In this document: positions 8,589-17,067 of the stretch, in pieces | Layout of the letters: each line of letters starts with the position of its first letter | Position numbering within the stretch: position 1 is the first letter of the stretch | NCBI GenBank assembly: GCA_041751425.1 | Contig: JBGSXL010000006.1 | Span: 4,608 to 68,607 of the forward strand | From: JAVVEG01 sp041751425 | GTDB lineage: Bacteria; Pseudomonadota; Gammaproteobacteria; Pseudomonadales; Pseudohongiellaceae | DNA length: 64,000 bases | Direction of reading: 5' to 3' | Position numbers and translations under genes: made by a program | Notes under the pieces: model-generated | Seen by the model: only the letters and a program-made list of their open reading frames with translations | Databases searched by the model: none | Told to the model about the DNA's origin: nothing

Positions 8589-11504
8589 ATGCATCATCTA
8601 ACCCGGCGCGGGAAGTTGCGCTATCTGATCCATTCTTGTATTTGTACCTCCCTTGCTCTTCCCCTGGTCTCAACAGCCCAGGAAGCAGCAGACGAAATTG
8701 AAGAAGTGGTAGTCACTGGCTCCTATATCCGGAACAGTGCATTTTCTCAAAGTTCACCGGTAGATACTGTTAGCCAGGAAGATTTGTTCGAATCTGGCTC
8801 GCCGAGTATTTCCAATTATATTCGCGATATGACCTATACGCAGAATACCAATGTCGTAGCCAACGTCCTGTCCTCACAAAATGGCGCTCAGAATGCTGTA
8901 GGCGCGAGTTTCAATTTGCGTGGTTTGGGCGAAAATTCCACACTGACGCTGGTTGATGGCACGCGCACGATTACACCAGCCTTGTCTTCACTGCTGCCGG
9001 AAATAGCGATAAACCGCCTTGAGTTGGTGCTTGATGGTGGATCCGCACTTTATGGTTCCGATGCGGTTGCTGGTGTGGTGAATATTATCCCCATGAAGGA
9101 TTTTGAGGGGATAAGGGCACGTACCTATTACCAACAAACCGAAGAACGCGGAATGGAGGAAATGACCGGCTCGCTGCTTTGGGGTAAATCGTTCGATAGC
9201 GGTATCAGTTACGTGGGCGCCTTCGAAACCAAGAAGAAAACTCCATTGATGCAATACGAGCGACCGCGCGAATGGGAGAAAGATAATGGTTCCTCTTCAT
9301 CAGGTAATCCGGGAGCATTCCGCCGTATTAACAATGCTAATCCGGCCCTGTATACCAAACATGGCGGCACTCCGTCTGGTCCTCTACTGATTGACCCATC
9401 CTGCGGTACGTTCAATGACGGTGCCAATGGCCAGGGCGAGGGCAAATACAGTATTCCGTCCGGGATACCGCAGGTTAATGCCGCTGGTAATCGGACAGGT
9501 ACTTGTATATTCGAGTACACCAAGCAATTTGCTTATTCGACGGAAGAGAAGAACTATAACCTTTACAACTCGATCAATTGGGAGGCCACCGATTGGTTGC
9601 GGTTCAATGTGACCATGAACAATGGTTACCGCATCACTATGGGCCGCACCACCTCCACCACAGCGGTAAGCGGCAATAATCGCGAAGTATTGTTTGTTCC
9701 TGCTGATCATCCGGCCAACCCTTATGGCTTTGCTGTGGTGCCATGGAACTGGCGTCTATTCACTGAAGCCTACACACATCGTCCAAGCTATATCGAAGAT
9801 TCGGGCGGTTCGCGCGCCTTCGAAGGGCACTATCAAGTGAATCGCGTCAAATTCAACGCAGAATATGATATCCGTGGTACTTCCTGGACAGGATATACCT
9901 ACTATTCGGCTCAAGAAGACAAGGCCATGAATGATTCATATTCCATTCATCTGGGTCTTTTGCAGGAAGCGTTGCTGGGGCGTGGCGGACCGAATGGCAA
10001 TGAATACTGGAACCCTTTCGGCTCTGCTGATCCGCGCTCACCCTTCTTTGTGCAGGGTGTCACAAGCAATTCCGTAGAGCTCACGGAGTCGTTGACCGAC
10101 AAGGATAAAAATCGGGTGACATCACGTGACGAGTTGAGAATCTTCGAAACTATGTTGACCGGGGATTTGTTCGAGGTTCCTGCTGGAACCGTGAGAACGG
10201 CTTTCGGTTACCAGTGGCGTGATGTGGTAGAGAACGACTTTGCCAATCCATTTGATGCCGGTGGTTTCGACTATAACACGGTGGTAGGCGCACCCGTTCC
10301 GACGGATGACACATACAAGTCTGAAGTGCGGGCTGTGTTTTTAGAGTTCCAGGTACCTGTTCTGGAGACCGTTGATTTACAATTGGCTGTACGTCATGAA
10401 GAGTTCAAGGATTTCGGGCTCGATGCGACCACACCAAAAGTAGCAATTCGGTGGGAGGCACTGCCCAATCTGGCATTACGCGCGTCGTGGGGCGAAAGCT
10501 TCCTGGCACCGACGCCTACGCAGGCGAGACCGTTCATTCCGAATGAGAACTGCGGCGAGCTGTTCAGCGGTCGGGATGAGCTGACTAATACACTGTTGGT
10601 AGGTGCAACAGTATGTTCATCGGGAAATCCTGGCTTGGCACCAGAGACGTCGACTATCAGGAATGTCGGGTTGACCTGGGAGCCGGAAGGTGGCTTTTTG
10701 GATGGTTTGAATATTTCCCTGGATTATCAGGAAATCGAATACGTAGATCGTATTCGTACGCTGACAAGTCAAGATACGGTAGCGAATCAGTTTAACCAGT
10801 TCCTGGCATTCGCAGGAATTTCGGCAGCCAATTACAGTTCTACTCCTGGGTCGCCGACTCGTGCTGCCGCTGATGCCTACCTGGCCTCTATTCGGGGTGA
10901 CTCCAGCAACCCAATTATTCGCTATGCGGATAACTCAGTGCGCACCGTTTACACGCAGGCTGCAAATATCAGTTCCGTGTGGATAGATCTGGTGGACCTC
11001 AAGGCGCAGTATCGGTTAGATACCAATAACCTTGGCAGTTTCACTACTACCTTGCAGACAACCTACTACACAACCTATGACTATCAGGATTTGTTCGGTG
11101 GGCGACGTGAGGCGTTAGGTTCGCAAAATGCAAATACCGGCATTGTGCCACCATTGCCCCAGTTCAAGACCAATCTGAGAATGAACTGGTTCCGTGATCG
11201 GCAAAGTGCTTCGGTGTCAGCAAACTACTGGCATTCAGTTGATTTCAATGACCAGATTGTGGATTGGTACCGGGAAGGTTGGGTAGCTCCACGAAAAATC
11301 CGTGGTGAAATGAGAGTAGATGCTCGTTATGCAATGATTATTGATCAGTACTTTGACAGCGAGTTTACTGTCAGTGCCGGTATCAATAATGTGTTCGACC
11401 AGCGACCGCAGCGCATGGGTATTTTGGGAGGTTTTGAGTCAAGACTTTCCACGCCATGGGGCAGACAGTTCTGGGTATCCCTGGAGTGGACACCTGGCGC
11501 CTGA
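8589..11504 (+). CDS. TonB-dependent outer-membrane receptor
   Basis: This 971-residue receptor imports a substrate across the outer membrane using TonB energy. It has a signal peptide ending near STAQ (about residue 31), a TonB-box-like EEVVVTGSYI, a plug domain with FNLRGLGENSTLTLVDGTR and GGSALYGSDAVAGVVNI, and a 22-strand barrel ending ...GRQFWVSLEW. Size and the INNVFDQRP C-terminal region fit large receptors of environmental gammaproteobacteria that take up carbohydrates, peptides or cofactors; the substrate cannot be read from sequence. A clear GGAGAG precedes the ATG. It stands alone between two terminators. Confidence 0.93.
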   Translation: MHHLTRRGKLRYLIHSCICTSLALPLVSTAQEAADEIEEVVVTGSYIRNSAFSQSSPVDTVSQEDLFESGSPSISNYIRDMTYTQNTNVVANVLSSQNGAQNAVGASFNLRGLGENSTLTLVDGTRTITPALSSLLPEIAINRLELVLDGGSALYGSDAVAGVVNIIPMKDFEGIRARTYYQQTEERGMEEMTGSLLWGKSFDSGISYVGAFETKKKTPLMQYERPREWEKDNGSSSSGNPGAFRRINNANPALYTKHGGTPSGPLLIDPSCGTFNDGANGQGEGKYSIPSGIPQVNAAGNRTGTCIFEYTKQFAYSTEEKNYNLYNSINWEATDWLRFNVTMNNGYRITMGRTTSTTAVSGNNREVLFVPADHPANPYGFAVVPWNWRLFTEAYTHRPSYIEDSGGSRAFEGHYQVNRVKFNAEYDIRGTSWTGYTYYSAQEDKAMNDSYSIHLGLLQEALLGRGGPNGNEYWNPFGSADPRSPFFVQGVTSNSVELTESLTDKDKNRVTSRDELRIFETMLTGDLFEVPAGTVRTAFGYQWRDVVENDFANPFDAGGFDYNTVVGAPVPTDDTYKSEVRAVFLEFQVPVLETVDLQLAVRHEEFKDFGLDATTPKVAIRWEALPNLALRASWGESFLAPTPTQARPFIPNENCGELFSGRDELTNTLLVGATVCSSGNPGLAPETSTIRNVGLTWEPEGGFLDGLNISLDYQEIEYVDRIRTLTSQDTVANQFNQFLAFAGISAANYSSTPGSPTRAAADAYLASIRGDSSNPIIRYADNSVRTVYTQAANISSVWIDLVDLKAQYRLDTNNLGSFTTTLQTTYYTTYDYQDLFGGRREALGSQNANTGIVPPLPQFKTNLRMNWFRDRQSASVSANYWHSVDFNDQIVDWYREGWVAPRKIRGEMRVDARYAMIIDQYFDSEFTVSAGINNVFDQRPQRMGILGGFESRLSTPWGRQFWVSLEWTPGA

Positions 11505-11525
11505 GTTTAGCGCTGAATTAAAAGG

Positions 11526-11566
11526 CACCGGGCGGGTAAATTGTTTACCTGTCCGGTGTTTTTTTC
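11526..11566. terminator. Strong intrinsic terminator between convergent genes
   Basis: CACCGG...GGTAAA (from 11526) pairs with TTTACC...CCGGTG (ending 11558) around a short TTG loop with small internal bulges, followed by seven T on the plus strand. On the minus strand TTTTAATT follows more loosely, so it may serve both the receptor and the convergent NTF2-like gene. Confidence 0.85.
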
Positions 11567-11568
11567 CA

Positions 11569-12036
11569 CTATTCCGGAATTCTGGTTGCTTGCCAGTTAA
11601 CTACACGCCACTCGTTATTCCTATTAAGAAATGTGCCGCTGTTCAGGAAGTAGGCATATTCAGTTCCTGCATCCGTTTCTGTTGTGCCTGTCATTCGGAA
11701 AGCTACAACAGCCATATCGTTGTGAACCAGAATCTGAATTTCTTCGGCGATGTAAATAGTGGATGGCTGTGCCGGGGCAACGGCTTCTGCCATAGCATCC
11801 AGTGTCTCTGTATTGAAACCCGCCATGATTCGCGCTTTCCCGAAACGCTCTCCAGTAGAGCTGGTATAGATCAGGTCCTCAGCCCAGAACCGGTTGTGCA
11901 TGGCTGGGTCATTACGGGACGCTCCTGCCATGAAGTCATGCAATAGCTGTGTCAACTCGCTTTCCACACTTGCGCTCTGAGCGTGCGTCACAGGTGAAAC
12001 CAGCATCAGGAACATTAAAGCTGCAAAAATACGCAT
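11569..12036 (-). CDS. Secreted NTF2-like (DUF4440/SnoaL-type) protein
   Basis: The 155-residue protein has a cleavable signal peptide (MRIFAALMFLMLVSPVTHAQ) and a single cone-shaped NTF2-like domain (ELTQLLHDFMAGASRNDPAMHNRFWAEDLIYTSS... EWRVVNWQATRIPE), typical of DUF4440. Members may bind small molecules or act as isomerase-like enzymes, but no specific activity can be assigned. GGAG lies 9 bases ahead of the ATG. It is downstream of the DUF5916 gene on the same strand, separated from it by a 58-bp palindrome that may uncouple the two. Confidence 0.75.
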   Translation of the reverse strand: MRIFAALMFLMLVSPVTHAQSASVESELTQLLHDFMAGASRNDPAMHNRFWAEDLIYTSSTGERFGKARIMAGFNTETLDAMAEAVAPAQPSTIYIAEEIQILVHNDMAVVAFRMTGTTETDAGTEYAYFLNSGTFLNRNNEWRVVNWQATRIPE

Positions 12037-12063
12037 GGTGCACTCCTAGATAAATGAGGTCAG

Positions 12064-12121
12064 AATAAATGGGGTCAGAGTAAAAATACAGTACTGTATT
12101 TTTACTCTGACCCCATTTATT
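12064..12121. repeat. 58-bp perfect palindrome containing GGGGTCAGAGTA
   Basis: Bases 12064-12092 are the exact reverse complement of 12093-12121 (29-bp arms, no loop). Each arm carries AAATGGGGTCAGAGTA, and a second partial direct copy of ATAAATGRGGTCAGA lies immediately to the left (12050-12064). From memory, the GGGGTCAGAGT core is common in intergenic repeats mobilised by REP-associated tyrosine transposases (RAYT, Y1 family) in environmental Proteobacteria. No transposase is present in this window. The palindrome fills most of the 94-base gap between two leftward genes. Confidence 0.85.
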
Positions 12122-12130
12122 TATAAAAAA

Positions 12131-14401
12131 TCAACGTTGAAACAGGTATGAGAATTTTACGAACACCTGGTCGCCATCGCGCTTCAAATCGTTGGTCAAG
12201 ACCAGTTCGCGTTCACCTTCAAAATCGATGATATCGAAATTGCTGCTATTGGAATTGTACCCTAGATACAAAGCCGACCATGGGTTAAGAACATAGCGTA
12301 GTAGCAAATCGAAATTCATGTTCTTGCGATCTCGCAGTCGCGTTGCTGGCCCGGCATCCGTCTCTTCGTACTGAGCAATAAAGCGTAGTGACATGGCACG
12401 AGTAAACTGATAATTCCAGCTGCTGCGAATGATTTCGTTGGAGAAAACTTTCACGCCAGAATCAGTTTCCAATTCGGTAAACAAATAAGTATTGGAAACG
12501 CGCAATCTATCTATCGGGCGCCACACCATTTCAGCATCGATACGATTACTGTCGACCACAAAGGGTAGCGTGCCCGCAGGTGGCACCAGATTCAGGGCGG
12601 TTCCGGTTTGGAAACCTGCCTCAAAACTCAAAGAGTTCAACGCGGTATTCTCGTAGCTGATGTTCCAGTTATCGTAATCATAGACGCGCGCTGCAGGCAT
12701 GCCCGGGAAATCCTGTGGACGCAATACTTCAGTAAAGTCACTATACCCAGCGCTGTACCTGCTGGTAGCAAAATCCAGATTTGCACTTGGGCTAACCTGA
12801 CTGAAGATTTTAGTGCCAGAGGTATCTTCCAGATATACGGCGAAGAGAACAGCGCTCCAGCGGTCGATACTTGAGTTCTCAGGAAAGAAATTCAGCCCGA
12901 CACGGTTGTGGATTCCCGAAGTATCGGCGCGGAAAAATCTGTTCTGGAAACCTAATTGTGTACGGAAATCTTTATTGGTTTCTATCCAGTGAGTATGCGA
13001 ACTCACGGAGCGACTATTGTGGTCCACCAGAATATTCCGCTGCACACCAGTAATGGATTTGCCACCGCCGGCAGGTTCTGTTTCTGTGCCAACCAGTTGC
13101 AGTTGTGTCACCCAGTTACTGTTAAGACGGAAGCGGCCATCAAGGCTCGCCACTCGGTTATAGCCATCCGCGAGTTCGCGATTCGTCATCAACACACCAA
13201 TACGAGATTGCTCGGATATGTCGCGGAAACCACGCAATATGGCTATGTTCGCTTTCTCGCCACGCAGTGGATCGCCTTCCGCGCGGTTCATACCTGGCGC
13301 GGCATCGTTGATCAGCATGCTGCCGAATCCCCATTGACCGGAACGACCTGTGAACCGCAAGCCACCCTCAGGGTCTACAATACGGCGTGTGAATACCAGC
13401 GTGGAATCGGTTGCAAAAAAATCGGCATTCTCCACAAAGAAGGGGCGTCGCTCCGGGTATTGCACTTCAAAGCGTTCATTGACTGTTACTTGTGGTTCAT
13501 CTGACTCCACTTGGCTGAAATCTGGATTAATGGTCATATCCAATACGAAACTGTCGTTGAACACAAACTTGGCGTCCAGGCCTGCCTCAATCTCGTTTTC
13601 GTCGCTGAAACGTGGACCACCAGCAGCATTTCTGTCCAGCGAATCTATGCTGCGGGCGAAGACATAGGGAATAATCATGGAGTTATTCCCTGGGGAGACA
13701 TCGCTGATGCCCCGCAGCATGGCGGTTTGGTTCAAGCGCCCATCTACAGCAATGGAGTAGGCTGGCCAGTAGCTCTCTTCATTCAAACGCGGTATCTGGC
13801 GAGCAAACTGCACGCGCCACATTTGTTCAGTATCTGCCGGGAAGCGCAAGCTCTTCAGGGGGATTGCCATTCTTGCGATGTAGCCTTGATCAGTCAGTTC
13901 GCCTTCGCTATCCCAGACGGCTTCCAGCGTGGTGTCAAAGCCAGCGCGATTGGAGGCTCCCTCTGTCCAGCGTGCATCCCATTGGATTCCCAAAGGCGTA
14001 GTTCGGAAAGAGTAAGCGGAGCGCTGGTCATTGAACGTATCCACAGTGATGCTGACATAGTCATCACCGGAAATGTTTTCGCGGGAAGATAAATTGGCGC
14101 GGATCAGCTGCGGTTGGGAGTCGAATGCCAGAAAAACGACAAACAACTGTTCAGAGTTGTACCCTATATAAACTTCCGTGCGCTGCGAGGCCGCGCTGCC
14201 ATCGTTAGGCTGGCGCTGGATAAAGCTATCCACTTTTGTCATGGATCGCGCCAGTGCTGTTGAGGGACTCATGTTGGCGAAGTCCGCCAGGGATGGTTCA
14301 GAGCTTATACGCGGAATCGATAAGCCATTGGGCTCGGCTGCATGGGCGGGCAAAATTGCCAAAGCTGCCAGTAAGAGCAGTACTATCGATCGGATCCGCA
14401 T
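12131..14401 (-). CDS. DUF5916 outer-membrane-barrel-like protein with N-terminal CBM9-like domain
   Basis: This 756-residue secreted protein has a signal peptide ending at HAAEP, an N-terminal carbohydrate-binding-like beta domain (TEVYIGYNSEQLFVVFLAFDSQ, about residues 70-220) and a long C-terminal DUF5916 region with alternating strands that look like an outer-membrane barrel. The signature RRPFFVENADFF is present. Members are often encoded near TonB receptors and secreted hydrolases; their function is unknown. GGGAGAG precedes the ATG, and a 12-bp tandem repeat lies just upstream. The NTF2-like gene follows. Confidence 0.85.
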   Translation of the reverse strand: MRIRSIVLLLLAALAILPAHAAEPNGLSIPRISSEPSLADFANMSPSTALARSMTKVDSFIQRQPNDGSAASQRTEVYIGYNSEQLFVVFLAFDSQPQLIRANLSSRENISGDDYVSITVDTFNDQRSAYSFRTTPLGIQWDARWTEGASNRAGFDTTLEAVWDSEGELTDQGYIARMAIPLKSLRFPADTEQMWRVQFARQIPRLNEESYWPAYSIAVDGRLNQTAMLRGISDVSPGNNSMIIPYVFARSIDSLDRNAAGGPRFSDENEIEAGLDAKFVFNDSFVLDMTINPDFSQVESDEPQVTVNERFEVQYPERRPFFVENADFFATDSTLVFTRRIVDPEGGLRFTGRSGQWGFGSMLINDAAPGMNRAEGDPLRGEKANIAILRGFRDISEQSRIGVLMTNRELADGYNRVASLDGRFRLNSNWVTQLQLVGTETEPAGGGKSITGVQRNILVDHNSRSVSSHTHWIETNKDFRTQLGFQNRFFRADTSGIHNRVGLNFFPENSSIDRWSAVLFAVYLEDTSGTKIFSQVSPSANLDFATSRYSAGYSDFTEVLRPQDFPGMPAARVYDYDNWNISYENTALNSLSFEAGFQTGTALNLVPPAGTLPFVVDSNRIDAEMVWRPIDRLRVSNTYLFTELETDSGVKVFSNEIIRSSWNYQFTRAMSLRFIAQYEETDAGPATRLRDRKNMNFDLLLRYVLNPWSALYLGYNSNSSNFDIIDFEGERELVLTNDLKRDGDQVFVKFSYLFQR

Positions 14402-14419
14402 GTTTTAGTTCTCTCCCTT

Positions 14420-14455
14420 GGTGTAACAAAAGGTGTAGCAAAAGGTGTAGCAAAA
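14420..14455. repeat. 12-bp tandem repeat, three copies, ahead of DUF5916 gene
   Basis: GGTGTAACAAAA then GGTGTAGCAAAA twice, contiguous from 14420 to 14455. The array lies 19-54 bases upstream of the DUF5916 start codon on the minus strand, within the expected promoter or leader. Confidence 0.85.
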
Positions 14456-14569
14456 AATTTTGGGGATAGTACATGCAAACCACCTATGCGGAAAGGTGAA
14501 CCAGCTCAGAAAAGTAATTAAGTGTGACAGAGTGAAGTCACTGGCATACTTCACTCCGCTGCTCGATAT

Positions 14570-14866
14570 CTACCCTGGATTTGCATATTTTGCTTTACGG
14601 GTAATCAGGTACAGCAGTGGCCCAAATGACCCCAGTGTCAAAGTGATCAGAGTCCAGGGCCAGGGGTTGCGTCCGGTTGCCTTGGCATCGCGCCACATCC
14701 AGACCAGGAACAGCACCAGCGCTATCACCAGATCCACCAATACCTGAGTACCGGCAGATGTCTGTAGCGGCATTGTGAAAATTGCCACATAACCATACTG
14801 CCAGAGTGCTACCGCACTCAAAGCGCCAAAACCAATAAGTGTTAAACCAAGTATTAAACGTTCCAT
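14570..14866 (-). CDS. DUF2834-type small membrane protein
   Basis: The ATG at 14866 (MERLILGLTLIGFG) has GGGAGAT at ideal spacing and gives a 98-residue protein with three hydrophobic segments and a conserved WMWRDAKATGRNPWPW loop followed by TLTLGSFGPLLYLITR. This fits the DUF2834 family of small inner-membrane proteins of unknown function. The frame is open for 19 codons further upstream, but those add no membrane segment. It diverges from the XRE regulator gene, with 107 bases between them. Confidence 0.75.
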   Translation of the reverse strand: MERLILGLTLIGFGALSAVALWQYGYVAIFTMPLQTSAGTQVLVDLVIALVLFLVWMWRDAKATGRNPWPWTLITLTLGSFGPLLYLITRKAKYANPG

Positions 14867-14938
14867 TGCAGATCTCCCAATTTGTGGAGAGCTCAGTATT
14901 TGCTGTGCAGGTACTGAAAGCAATTACCTGAGAGGTTA

Positions 14939-14967
14939 TTGAATTGCTGCGCTTCCATGCTTAAATA
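14939..14967 (+). promoter_or_regulatory. Sigma-70 promoter giving a probably leaderless XRE mRNA
   Basis: TTGAAT (14939-14944), a 17-base spacer and TAAATA (14962-14967) place the predicted transcription start about 7 bases downstream, on the A of the ATG at 14974. No Shine-Dalgarno sequence precedes that ATG, which agrees with a leaderless transcript. Confidence 0.5.
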
Positions 14968-14973
14968 GCCCAC

Positions 14974-15828
14974 ATGACACATACTCAAACTGCCACTCAA
15001 ACGCATAATCAGCTGCCAATTACTTTACAAAAGTTACGCAGAAACTGTCGCGTCAGCCAGCTGGAGCTTTCCCTGTGCCTGGGTGTCTCGCAACGGCACA
15101 TCAGTTTTGTTGAAAGTGGCCGTGCCCGACCCAGCCGTGATCTGCTGGCTGCCTGGCTGCAGGAACTGAGCGCGCCTCTGTTTGTTTGTAACGAAGCCAT
15201 GCTGCAGGCAGGTTACGCTCCGGTTTATAGCGAAGTTGCTCTGAGTGATCCAGCGCTGGTGCAGGCCAATACTGCGCTTGAACATCTGCTTTGCGCCCAC
15301 GATCCTATGCCGGCAATCGTTATCGATGCGCATTGGAATTTGTTGAAAATGAACAGGGGGGCGCGCTGGCTTGCTGGAACGTTGATGCCATGGACAGAGG
15401 AAATGCTTAGAGCATCAGATTCTGGCAATTCAATTTCCGGCAGCGCGTCGCCAATCAATATGCTTGATCTGCTGACGCATCCACAGGGATTGGCGGCTGA
15501 CATTATAAATCTGGAGGAGGCTGGTAGTGCATTGCTGGCCCACCTGCGCCACGAAGCGTTATCTCAACCAACACTCACACCAAGGATTGACGCATTTGCG
15601 TCGTCGCTATGTGCACGCCTTGGTGTGCAATTTCTGCAAGCTGCTGGACAACGACCCTCTGCGCCTACGCTTAACGTCCGCTATCGATCGCGTTTCGGGG
15701 AGTTGGCATTATTCAGTATGTTCACCACCTTCGGCACACCACAGGACATCACACTGGCATCCCTGCGAGTGGAGCATATGTTTGCTGCCGATGATGCGAC
15801 CCGGAAGATATTTACAGAGAACGCCTGA
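14974..15828 (+). CDS. XRE-family regulator with MmyB-like ligand-binding domain
   Basis: The 284-residue protein has an N-terminal Cro/CI helix-turn-helix (about residues 16-70: LRRNCRVSQLELSLCLGVSQRHISFVESGRARPS) and a C-terminal MmyB-like domain (about 100-270: AIVIDAHWNLLKMNRGARWL... YRSRFGELALFSMFTTFGTPQDITLASLRVEHMFAADD). Regulators of this class often control a neighbouring divergent gene, so the DUF2834 gene is a possible target. It ends 2 bases before the convergent PEBP gene. No Shine-Dalgarno is visible; see the promoter entry. Confidence 0.88.
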   Translation: MTHTQTATQTHNQLPITLQKLRRNCRVSQLELSLCLGVSQRHISFVESGRARPSRDLLAAWLQELSAPLFVCNEAMLQAGYAPVYSEVALSDPALVQANTALEHLLCAHDPMPAIVIDAHWNLLKMNRGARWLAGTLMPWTEEMLRASDSGNSISGSASPINMLDLLTHPQGLAADIINLEEAGSALLAHLRHEALSQPTLTPRIDAFASSLCARLGVQFLQAAGQRPSAPTLNVRYRSRFGELALFSMFTTFGTPQDITLASLRVEHMFAADDATRKIFTENA

Positions 15829-15830
15829 TT

Positions 15831-16418
15831 TTATTGTGGTCGATGAAAACGTCCCATATACACCGATTTAGCGAGTACATGTCCTTCCATAGCCGCCATT
15901 ACGGCATCACGCGTTGCCAATGGATCCTCAGTGGCTGTGACGTCAAGGTCAATGTCCAACGCATACACTTCGAACAGGTAATGGTGACGTGGGCGCGTAG
16001 CGGGTGCGCCAGGACCGCGGTAAACCTGACCGGTTGCGCTTATCTGTGAGGCACCATTCGGTAATAATGCACCTTGCGGCTGGTTCTCCTCCAAACCCGT
16101 TGCTGAGCCAGGTATATTCCAAACTACCCAATGCACCTGTGTTCGTGTGCCGCGATTCGGCGCGAAATCCAGGTCCATCATATTAACTACAAAACTGCGA
16201 GTTCCCGCCGGAGCATTCGTCCATACCAGCGCGGGAGACGTGCCACCTCCTGGTGCTGCACCCTCAGCGGCTTGCGAAAAGCGCACCGGAATATCGCCAC
16301 CATCGGTAAATGCTTCAATCGATAAAGTAAACGCCTGTGCGGGAGTTTGCGCTTGCGCAAAGGTTATATTGATAAAGGCGAATACGAAAAACGCTATTAA
16401 TCTCGTCATTGTTCTCAT
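15831..16418 (-). CDS. YbhB/YbcL-type PEBP family protein, secreted
   Basis: The 195-residue protein has a signal peptide ending at AQAQ and a phosphatidylethanolamine-binding-protein fold: SPALVWTNAPAGTRSFVVNMMDLD, then HWVVWNIPGS and RGPGAPATRPRHHYLFEVYALD. These are the conserved ligand-site motifs of bacterial Raf-kinase-inhibitor-like proteins. Physiological ligand is unknown. AGGAA lies 8 bases before the ATG. It converges on the XRE gene. Confidence 0.92.
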   Translation of the reverse strand: MRTMTRLIAFFVFAFINITFAQAQTPAQAFTLSIEAFTDGGDIPVRFSQAAEGAAPGGGTSPALVWTNAPAGTRSFVVNMMDLDFAPNRGTRTQVHWVVWNIPGSATGLEENQPQGALLPNGASQISATGQVYRGPGAPATRPRHHYLFEVYALDIDLDVTATEDPLATRDAVMAAMEGHVLAKSVYMGRFHRPQ

Positions 16419-16478
16419 GGCTTCATTCCTTTTCTCAGTTTATTTTTGTAACGGTGCTGCAATTAAATATCGAATTTT

Positions 16479-16901
16479 TCAAAGTTGTTCATGTTGATTT
16501 CGTGTGCCGGTTTTGTCGCCTCTACGCAACTCAAAACCCCGCACGATGACATAGGCAATCAATGCCACAATAAACACAACCAGATACATCCAGGCGATGC
16601 TCTGCAGGCAGGAGATAACCGTACGATATATCTCCAGAATCCAGTGTTGCGTGGTGAGTTGCAAAATGGGCATTTCCGGGTATTGCGGGGAGATGTACCT
16701 TTCCAGGTCGTAGATTCTTACCCCGCCCGATATACCTACTACATAGGTAGCGAACATGACGTACTTTTGCCAGGCAGTGCTTATCTCATCTTGAATGATA
16801 CGGCTGAAAATTTCACCAATAGGTTTGCGGAAAACGCGCACCGCAGTATAGGAGACAGCAACAGAGAGACCGAACGTAATCCCGAGTAATGTGAAAAACA
16901 T
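16479..16901 (-). CDS. Small membrane protein of unknown function
   Basis: Starting at the ATG at 16901 (MFFTLLGITFGLSVAVSYTAV) it encodes 140 residues with an N-terminal membrane helix, a second near residues 47-62 (YVMFATYVVGISGGVRIYD) and a strong C-terminal helix (IAWMYLVVFIVALIAYVIVRGF), ending in a charged tail. I do not recognise the family. An upstream ATG ten codons earlier is possible. It lies upstream of the PEBP gene on the same strand, with a 60-base gap. Confidence 0.6.
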   Translation of the reverse strand: MFFTLLGITFGLSVAVSYTAVRVFRKPIGEIFSRIIQDEISTAWQKYVMFATYVVGISGGVRIYDLERYISPQYPEMPILQLTTQHWILEIYRTVISCLQSIAWMYLVVFIVALIAYVIVRGFELRRGDKTGTRNQHEQL

Positions 16902-17067
16902 ACTGTGTCCTGAATAGTAAATAGTGCACAAAGAGTACTACGGAAAAATCGGGTTTGATAGTTATTCTTGCTGGTGGTAAACCACCGAATACTATTGACT
17001 GGCATTTGATTTTTGTGTCCAAATACGGGAAAAAATAAGAACTTGATTACCACTGGAGGCAGAAAAC

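Noticed and set aside
13511..14092. 193-codon open frame antisense to the DUF5916 gene
   Set aside because: No ribosome site or motif, and the opposite strand has a signal peptide and family signatures.
14298..14483. Frame encoding LLHLLLHLLLH upstream of the DUF5916 gene
   Set aside because: It is the translation of the 12-bp repeat and overlaps the true gene in another frame.
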